This document shows positions 56,467-64,000 of a stretch of DNA of 64,000 bases, piece after piece. The stretch is taken from assembly GCA_032871835.1 (NCBI GenBank), contig CM065297.1, forward strand, positions 94,633,052 through 94,697,051, in the 5' to 3' direction. The position numbers and the translations under genes were made by a program. Each line of letters starts with the position of its first letter. The stretch's first letter is position 1. Under the pieces are notes generated by a model. The model was not told where the DNA came from. It did not search any database and saw only the letters and a list, made by a program, of their open reading frames with translations. The DNA comes from Dipteronia dyeriana. Its lineage: Eukaryota; Streptophyta; Magnoliopsida; Sapindales; Sapindaceae.

Positions 56467-56476
56467 TTAATCTTTA
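56467..56476. repeat. Target-site duplication copy at MULE2 left end
   Basis: TTAATCTTTA, identical to 19912-19921 next to the right end of MULE1. Length 9-11 bp is normal for MULEs. Confidence 0.75.
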
Positions 56477-56864
56477 GTGGAAATGGTGAGAAATTTCACC
56501 TTTTTCTTGATGAGTTGCGATGATGTCACCATATATAATAACTTATGTTTCAAAGGCACCTATTATGGTAAACTACCAAAATTGCCCTTAAAAATTGTAT
56601 TTGTGCGTCCGTCTTCGGTTTCAGAAAGAGAAGTTTATTTCTCTCTCCAAAAAAGTAGTGTGGAAATCGATCTAAAGGGCTTTTCAAAAATATTTTTCAA
56701 ATCTGCACGTAACTGATTTTTGTGATCTCCATAATGTTTTGTCATGCTTTTGCGAGTAATTTAAGATGTATGCAACAAATGTATGCAACAAATGTATGAA
56801 CATTTAGTCTCCAGAATGTGCACTAGGTTTATTTTCTTACTTTCCGGGAATATAGGTCGAGCTT
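56477..56864. repeat. MULE2 left terminal region
   Basis: Non-coding. Starts GTGGAAATGG. CACCATATATAATAACTTATG at 56528-56548 corresponds to the inverted right end of MULE1. 'CTACCAAAATTGCCCTTA' is typical of plant MULE ends. Confidence 0.6.
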
Positions 56865-57345
56865 CTAGGTTTGTTATAAAAGCTCGAGCTTTTGTAAAAG
56901 CTTGGGGTTTTTAACTTTAAAAAAAGCTCGGTCCGAGCTTTTATAAAAGTGGTCCGAGCTTTTATAACAGCTGCGAGCTTTTAAAAGCTCGATTCGAGCT
57001 TTTATAAAAGATGCGAGCATTTAAAAGCTGAATCCGAGCTTTTATAAAATCTCGGAGCTGTTATCTAAAAGCTCACAGCTCTTATAAAAGCTCGGACCGA
57101 ACTTTTATATAACAGTTGTGAGCTTTTATAAAATCTCAGAGTTTATATATAAACGCTCGGTCCGAGCTTTTATATAACAGCTCCGAGCTTTTATAAAAGC
57201 TCAAAGGTTATATAAAAGTTCGGACCGAGCTTTTATATATAAGCTCCGAGCTTTTATATATAAGCTTCGAGCTTTTATAAAATCTCGGATCGAGCTTTTA
57301 AAAGCTTGCAACTATTATATAAAAGCTCGGTCCGAGCTCTTTTAC
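56865..57345. repeat. Palindromic subterminal repeat array, MULE2 left end
   Basis: Roughly twenty degenerate copies of GAGCTTTTATAAAAGCTC and of AGCTCGGTCCGAGCTTTTAT. Same repeat family as 19020-19495 at the opposite end of MULE1. Short open frames through it are by-products of the repeat. Confidence 0.8.
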
Positions 57346-57599
57346 TATGCTTATCCGAGATGTTATTGTATTGGATCAAGATTTTATTTTGCTTTTCTAA
57401 GTTTTTTGTGTTTTGGCTCGAGCTTGTACTTTGATTATCCGAATTTTTTTTGTTCTGAAGGAATTTTTTTAATTCCAACATGTGTCATTATTTATGAGCT
57501 TTTTTAAAACATTCATTTGGTTTCTTAATTGTTATTTGAAATTGAATTTAGATATTGTTAATGTTAATAATGGTTTGTAATGTTGATTTTGACAGTAAA

Positions 57600-60359
57600 A
57601 TGAATCGGGTAAGAATAGTCATCTCTTACAACTGTAGATGGGAGCAGTTACCCGATGAAAGTCAGAGGTTTTTAGGTGCTGATAATCAAGGAATGTATTT
57701 GCCAAAGAGTATGACTTACCAAGAGTTGGTGTCGATCGTGGAAACCGTTGTGAAGTATGATGTCGACAAATACAGTGTTGATCTACTGTGTATATCAGTG
57801 GTTCCTGAGACTACATGTCGCATGTTTATAAGAAATGACGATGATGTTCAGTTTATGTTAGGGGAAGATAGGGTGATCCCTCAAGTATGTGTCAATCTAA
57901 TTGAGAGGGTAGTAGGAGGTGTCATTGGTGAAGAAATCCCTCCTAGTGATAACACCCAACAATTTCGATCTTCAGGCGGAAGCAACCAGTTGTTCACAGA
58001 AAGAAGTTGGAATGACGGTAGGGAAAACCTGTGTGGTTTCCCACTGGAAGTAGTCGACCACTGTGAATTAGTCGGTGGCCAATTCGATGATGTGTTTGGA
58101 TGTCAAATTCAGATGAATGATGGGCAGTTCAACCAACATTATAATGACTTGTACAATAACATAAACAATAAGTAGAACAGTGAACCGAATGTTGGGCCGA
58201 CACAACAGATGGATGATGAGGAAAATTTGCATTCGATTGATAATGTAGCTAAAAATGAGGAAAAGAAAGTGGTTGTCGAAACTGAAAGACATGCAACACG
58301 TGTATAAATATTTAGTTGCAGTGCAGCAGATATAGCTGGGACTTCCGAGGTCCGTCCTAATTTAACTTCATTTGATTCTAATAATGTCAGAACGTGGGTT
58401 ATTCCAGGAGCAGAATCATATTCGTTTGGTATTGGTGGAAGCAAAAACTCGGTTCAAGAAGAACCTACAAACATGATATATAAGGGGTAATTTTTTCTTA
58501 CCAAAAAGGATTTGAAGAGACTAGTTGGGCATTTTGCAATGTGGTAAAACTTTGAGTGGAAGGTGAAAATGTCGAATAAGACAACATTACTTTTGGTTTG
58601 TTTGATAGACAACTGTACGTGGAAATTAAGAGCGGTTAGGAGAGTCGATGGGACATACTTCCAAGTAAGAAGTTTTGTGAACGAACACACATGTCCTTTG
58701 GAGGAGATTTATCGCCGTCACTGACAAGCTAGTGCGGTCATAATTGGGGAAGTGGTTGCACCTAGACTTCAACAACACGATGGTCGACTAATGCGTCCGA
58801 AGGACATAATCGCCGATATGAAAACAATGTATGGCATCCAAATCTTGTACAGTAAGGCAAATCAAGCCTTGCAATATGCGTTGTCACTGACCTATGGAAC
58901 GCATGAAGAAACCTTCAAACTACTGCCATCATTTGGCTACATGTTAGAGCAACAAAATTCAGGGACAATAACTGACTTACAGTGCAACAAAGATGGTAGA
59001 TTCCTCTATTTTTTCATGTCGTTGGGTGCATCACTAATAGGATTCCAGAGGTGTATGCGTCCAGTTATTACAGTAGATGGTACCCATTTAAAGAGAAGAT
59101 TTGAGGGTACAATGTTTGTTGCAACTGCACAAGATGGGAAAGAACAGGTGTATCCAATTGCTTTTGGGTACGGTGACTTAGAAAACAACCTTTCATGGGA
59201 GTGATTTTTGGATTGCTTAAAGGGTGCCCTAGGCAATATTAATGATCTGGTTTTCATTTTCGATCGGCATGCAAGTATTGAAGCTGAGATTTCTAAAGTT
59301 TTTCCCGATGCAACCTATACGATATGTTACTGGCACTTTTCTAAAAATGTGAAAAAGTGATTTCACAAAAAGGATGTAGCAGCCATAATGGATAAAGCAG
59401 CTAGATCGTACACTGAGTTGAAATATAATCGCCACATGGAAGAGCTATGTAACCTGCACCATAATACATTCAATTATGTTATTGAAGCTGGTCCACACAA
59501 GTGGTCCCGCGTACATTATCCGGAAATAAGGTATAGGGTCATGACAACAAATTTTTCTGAATGTATAAACTCATGCCTCAAATTCACACTACAACTGCCC
59601 ATGCTGACACTGGCAAAGTTCATTAGGAATATGCTACAAAGGTGGTTTCATGATCGCCATCGTACTGCATAGTCCATGTGTCATCAGTTGACTGACGCAA
59701 CATATCTTGTGATCCTCAAAAGTGTTGAGAAGTGTGCTTATATGACCGTTAATCTAGTTGACTAAAACATATTCTCCGTCAAACGGTCCAAGAAGCAGTG
59801 GACTGTTGACTTAGCCCGGAAGACTTGCACGTGCAACCAATTTCAAATGGGCATGTTTCCTTGTTCACACAAACTTACAACAGCAAGGTATAGTACTTTT
59901 ATTTAATATATTTTGGGTACTTGCAAATGAATTTGACACCCCATGTAATTGTTGTTGTAGGGAGCGAAACTTGGATTACACATCTTTGTGTGCGGACTTC
60001 TACAAGAGACAGACACTAATTGATGCGTACTCGGTTCCTATTATACCTGTTGGCCATCCGTCTCATGGATAGTCCCCACTGACATCGCCGATCATGTGGT
60101 GTTAAATCCATTATCGAGAAGGCAAGCAGGACGTCGGAGGGGGGGCAGACATGTCTCGTCTTCGAAAATGACAACTACTCAATCGTGTAGAAGATGTGGA
60201 GAATCAGGTCATAATGCTAGACGATGTCATAATCCACCTTTTATTAATGATGGTCAGAGCAGAATTGTTCCGTCAGAATACAGGTGCAAGTGTAGCATCT
60301 GTCATTCAGTTGGACACAACAAACACACATGCCCTGATAATAGACCTACCGTAGTATGA
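57600..60359 (+). pseudogene. MULE2 transposase, interrupted by stops
   Basis: Likely start at 57600 (MNRVRIVISYNCRW), N-terminal region to about 58175. The MuDR-type DNA-binding domain spans about 58450-58730 (degraded: stops at 58489, 58546 and 58722). The core is at 58752-59204 (VITVDGTHLKRRFEGTMFVA, first Asp; then TGG to TGA near 59203), with the second Asp at 'FIFDRHASIE' (about 59255-59285) and the region 59388-59672. SWIM zinc finger 'CTCNQFQMGMFPCSH' spans about 59827-59871. An intron at about 59888-59960 is followed by an exon (ERNLDYTSLCADFYKRQ). The C-terminal region has two CCHC knuckles (CRRCGESGHNARRC and CSICHSVGHNKHTC, 60190-60340). Stops at 58173 and 58305 are shared with MULE1. 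Confidence 0.88.
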
Positions 60360-60601
60360 CTGACCGCATTTGTACAGAACCCATGTTTATTATTTGTAAC
60401 TGTACGATGTGAAAATGTTGCGTTAATATTTTCAAATTAAATAAGGATGTTAATTTTTAGTTTCCTATTTAAGAAGGAGATGTAAAATTTTTCAATGCTA
60501 GACGATGTCATAAAATATGCAACATTTATCAATGAATGAATTTTATTACATAATTTAATACAACTCCACTACTGTACAACATTCATTCCTCGGATTTGTG
60601 G
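60360..60601. other. Convergent intergenic segment of MULE2
   Basis: AT-rich spacer between the transposase stop and the Ulp1 gene stop; the two genes face each other. It repeats the phrase GCTAGACGATGTCATAA of 60215-60231 at 60497-60513. Confidence 0.5.
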
Positions 60602-63600
60602 TTAGGAGTTACCCTCCACTACCATCTTCTGCCATATGGTGAGCATATCATCTTCTGTCCAATCGTACTCGATCCTGTCTGTCAATATGTACTCTATCAG
60701 CCTCAACGTATGCGCCCCACAGTTACCGCTGCAATACACGACATAGATATGCGTTACAAAGATAATAATTTTCATTGGATCATGTGTACGTACTATTATA
60801 GAATAATACCTTTGTTAAAGTTACGGAAGAGCTGTTTTCAATAGCAGACTCACCCCAAAAGCCCTATTCTCTCTCTTAAACTTATCCATACCAGATGGCC
60901 TGTCATCGTGAAACCCAGACTGATGCAACATTGAGAGAAGAAACCACCTGAGTGGCCATACCTGGCGTTTCCTTATGCTGATGGGGACCTCCTGTCTGAA
61001 GGGGTCTAGGATATGTATGATCCCGACAATCAAGTCCATGCTGACCACAAGCCAATGCTAGTGTCTGATGTTGCAAGGAATAAGAACCTGTACCAGTGAA
61101 AAATACATATGATAACACAACTTATGTTGACCACAATTTTGGGATAAACAAAATATGGAAATCATTTTATAACACTTACCATGTTAACCTCGTGTCAGGG
61201 CCGGGTTCCTGCCGGGAGAAATCTATGTACGGTCATAAGGTCTTCCGTATTCCACATGTACTGTAAGATCTTCCATCCTAGTGTCTTGACTTCACCATCA
61301 TCATCGCGAGGTATTTTTTTCTCCCACAGGTACTCCAATAATGGCTGTGGACAGACAAATCGTCATTGTGAGTTGGATCAATTCATTAATAAATAAGTAC
61401 ACACAAACCTACAAACACTTACAATGAACTGAGATCCCAGAATGTTTATCCTCTGGTTATAAACAGTGGGGTATGCTTGTTGGCGCTTCCATAAGATGGC
61501 CAAGTACGCGTCCATATGCTGTAAAAAGATTTGGAAACACTGTTAAAGTCAAGCGTAAAAAAAGTCAAACCCAGATAAATTTAGTTACCTACCGAGTCAA
61601 ACAACTCCATGTAGTTCTTTTCGAATCTGTGGAACCAACCCACGTGTACTGGCTCCATGATATCAACATTGTGCCTGTATAAACAATTTTTCTGAATATC
61701 AGACAAATTAAACAAATTAACGTTGGTGCATAAATAAAGTAACACATCTGACACTTACAAACCCCCTATTGAACCGTTCTTCTTATATGCTTTGTAGGCC
61801 TCCAAATGCCTAGCATCTACCAACGCTATAGGATTGAATGTATGCTTTGATGTTGGCGGCATTGTCCTAGGCCTTTTCGGGCGAGTCAGGTTAGTGTATG
61901 GGCTCAACAGCTTCCACCCGCGCTTACGTGCAAGGGGGATACGGAAGGCGCGGGGGGTCCCATGGGATGATCCTAGTGTGTCGGTGGGAGAAGGACAGAT
62001 CCCATGAGATTAACCAGATGTGACAATGGAAGGACGAGGTATCCTGTGGGATGATACGGTTGTAACGGTGGGAGGAGAAGGGATCCCGTGGGATGATACG
62101 GCTGTAACGGTGGGAGGAGGAGGGGTCTCATGCGGTGTAACTGCAGAGCCAAGTCGGGTGGAAGAACCCCTCAGACAGTGATTTTATTGGGATGAAGTCT
62201 CCTGCACCTCCAGAAGTAAGGGAAACTCAGGTGTACTATTAGCATGAGTCTCCTGTTGTCGGCCAGTGCCTCTAGTGTCTATATGGGTACCATGTGTATC
62301 AAGTCCGGCCACCTGTGTATCGGGTACGGTACCATATGTCTCTGGTTCGATACCCTGCATACCACCTACGTCTCTACCCAGGTTGTCCTGTCGACAGGAC
62401 TACGTCCACCTACGAAGTCTCTGTATGAATCATCTCGATCATGGGTCTGTAGGCCATCTTCTGCTATCTCTGATGTCGATCCCCATAAAGCTTGGACTAA
62501 GTCCATCAGCTGCTGATGCTGCATGTTTCGTTCTTCATCACTTCTCTACAGATCATCCCGTAAAGCTAGGATTGAACCATCCAATGCTTGGATCCTAAGC
62601 TCCAGCCGGTCCTAAAAACAAGTACACAATGTCAGTCATGCACACATACATGAGTTTGAAACAAATAAATACAGAACAACAATTTTAACATACCTTGCGT
62701 GCCCCTACAACGTCTCCTCGTGAGCTATCTGCAGCATTGTGTCATTTCATCGTAATTCGTACGCGCCGCTGCCTCCCGGGTCTCTCACGGGGCAACTCTG
62801 TGTTCGTATGCATCTCTTCACTAACACGACGTTGCTCTACCTCCAATATAACGTCTGTATCACTCGGACTCGCCCTCATTGGATCCGGTATACCTTATTG
62901 TCCGCCACCCAATGGATCCGGTATCGCCTCCGCTATGCCCACATAATAGGGTTCACCCCTCTCAGCTTGGGTGGCCACCAATTCCGTCCTTACAAACATC
63001 TGAAAATGTTGTTAGAATATTGTGTAATTGAATTCAGTTATTAACATTAACAAGTTAGACACTGACATGATCTGTGAATATATTCAACAACATATCCCCC
63101 CTCGGTTGCATCTGTAACGCCCACTTCAGAATTCAGGGAGACATATCGGTAGCCACCCGAGTCCTGAACTGGGTCCCAAGCTCAGGGATCACCTTGAAAG
63201 CAAAAATCTATAAATAAATATATATTATTTCCAAATTCCGTATAGACGATTACTATCCTAAATGATTTTATTCACAAAACTCTTACTACAAGGGTGTAAG
63301 ATAAACCATAAATGTTATACGCCTTTACCATATGTTTGTCACGTCCCTTTGCTTGCTGGCGTCTCTAGTCGCCCGTCAAGCGCATGCTTGAATGAAGATA
63401 TGGAATGATTGTACACGTGTGCACCCCACTGGAACGTATCAAAACCGTCCAGATCATCCACTAGCCGTAACTGCCAAACTGGAATTTTCACTCTCTCGTC
63501 CAACCCCATAAGTATCCAGTTCAACATATAGACGAGGCATAGTTTCACACTATCGTATGCCTGCTAAAAATCACCTCGCCTCAGGACATCCCTCAACTCC

Positions 63601-64000
63601 AAGGACAAAATCTCATCCTTACCACCAAAGTACTGGTGATGTAGCCCGTTGTCAACGATAACATACCGGTTCGTATCCTGTAGTACGCCGAACCGCAATC
63701 CTGTGATCAACCCGAATTCTACCTTCGAAAACCTCACTTCATGAGTCCCTATCATAAACCGTATCTTGTCTGAGGGCCCATTATGATGCACCTTCCGTAG
63801 AAGTAGCTGGTTGATAATACCACCCAAAAACTTCACCGGCCGTTGCATGGTCAATAAATGCCTAAAACAGGACGCCCTTAACAGACGTCAGTCTTCCTCA
63901 TCCCATTCTGCAGGGACCCGGTTAATGGCGTCATCTATCTGGCCAAGGGCATCAAAATGGTCATAGCGAGTGACTTTTCCCTCGTACCACTCTTCCTCTG
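60602..64000 (-). pseudogene. DUF1985 - Ulp1 (C48 cysteine protease) gene of MULE2, 5' end beyond window
   Basis: Multi-exon minus-strand gene. DUF1985 part (64000-63340): 'LLTMQRPVKFLGG', 'RFSKVEFGLITGLRFG', 'AYDSVKLCLVYMLNWILMGL', 'LVDDLDGFDTFQWGAHVYN'. Linker exons (about 63000-61800) include a 15-residue repeat. Ulp1 part: exon ending at about 61592 (HVGWFHRFEKNYMELFDS), exon about 61529-61430 (YLAILWKRQQAYPTVYNQRI), exon about 61345-61200, exon about 61090-60856 with catalytic His (HWLVV, His codon 61055-61057) and Asp (ILDP, 61006-61008), and last exon with catalytic Cys (GNCGAHTLRLIEYI, codon 60719-60721) ending at TAA 60602-60604. Several stops or frameshifts suggest a pseudogene, but the His-Asp-Cys triad is preserved. 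Family role: SUMO/ubiquitin-like protease, probably nuclear. Confidence 0.82.
61946..62135 (-). repeat. 45-bp minisatellite inside the Ulp1-gene linker
   Basis: About four units around 'GGGATCCCGTGGGATGATAC' and 'GTAACGGTGGGAGGAG' at 45-bp spacing (roughly 61949, 61993, 62038, 62083). On the gene's strand this is a 15-residue repeat of the SSHGIPSPPTVT type. Confidence 0.7.

Larger units (their letters stand above)
56477..64000 (+). mobile_element. MULE2: Mutator-like element with transposase and DUF1985/Ulp1 gene, right end beyond window
   Basis: Left terminus at 56477, subterminal palindrome array (56865-57345), transposase gene (57600-60359, plus), then a convergent DUF1985-Ulp1 gene (60602 to beyond 64000, minus). 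This pairing is known from plant MULEs of the Ulp1-carrying (KI/Kaonashi-like) group. It is the fuller relative of MULE1. Confidence 0.88.

Noticed and set aside
57275..57481. 68-codon minus-strand ORF
   Set aside because: Runs across the palindromic array and AT-rich DNA; the frame is created by the repeat.
1..64000. tRNA, rRNA or other structured RNA genes
   Set aside because: None recognised; only primer sites complementary to tRNA ends are present.

Overview
This is a repeat-dominated stretch of plant nuclear DNA, almost certainly from a eudicot. The signs are spliceosomal introns, Ty3/gypsy elements of the Tat type with two RNase H domains, copia-type LTRs primed by initiator tRNA-Met, Mutator-like elements (MULEs) carrying a DUF1985/Ulp1 gene, several small inverted-repeat elements (MITEs), a receptor-like kinase relic and a secreted cysteine-rich peptide gene. 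Species cannot be named from sequence alone. The only host gene that looks intact is a two-exon defensin-like (NCR-like) peptide gene at 21818-22119 (minus strand). Nearly everything else is transposable-element sequence, mostly broken.

Layout. 1-1773 and 9930-16799 are two pieces of one Tat-type gypsy element (called D, minus strand). It is split by a copia-derived gag-only element with 2.6-kb LTRs (F2, 1774-9929, minus). D itself sits inside a MULE (MULE1, 16800-19911, plus), and MULE1 sits inside a ZRK/WAK-like kinase pseudogene whose N-terminal half follows at 19912-20370 (minus). 20371-24650 is low-copy, AT-rich DNA with a foldback MITE, a small ORF, the defensin-like gene, an hAT-type MITE with a perfect 8-bp target duplication, and a 905-bp solo LTR with a 6-bp target duplication. 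24651-35539 is a Tat element with both LTRs (E, plus). It is joined directly to the 3' part of a second copy (C, 35540-38630). 38631-39904 and 50594-51190 are old gypsy-like DNA split by a second gag-only element (F1, 39905-50593, minus). 51200-56466 holds a relic of a defensin-like gene's downstream region, several MITEs, and the C-terminal half of the same type of kinase pseudogene, itself split by a MITE. From 56477 to the window end is a larger MULE copy (MULE2), with a transposase gene (plus) and a convergent DUF1985-Ulp1 protease gene (minus).

How the parts fit. The 10 bases outside the left end of MULE2 are identical to the 10 bases outside the right end of MULE1, and kinase N- and C-halves lie on the matching sides. 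The two MULEs are therefore best read as two copies of one insertion in one kinase gene, separated by a later duplication of the locus. They also share two in-frame stop codons. Each copy then collected its own insertions. The Tat elements carry an extra gene antisense to gag-pol (a PF04195-like protein), seen three times (1-1780, 31300-33913, 35700-38189). The F elements keep gag but no reverse transcriptase or integrase; F1 also has an uninterrupted 353-codon ORF resembling the putative plant transposon protein domain.

Limits: all domain names come from recognising motifs by eye. Exon borders in the TE genes are approximate, and no database search was possible.
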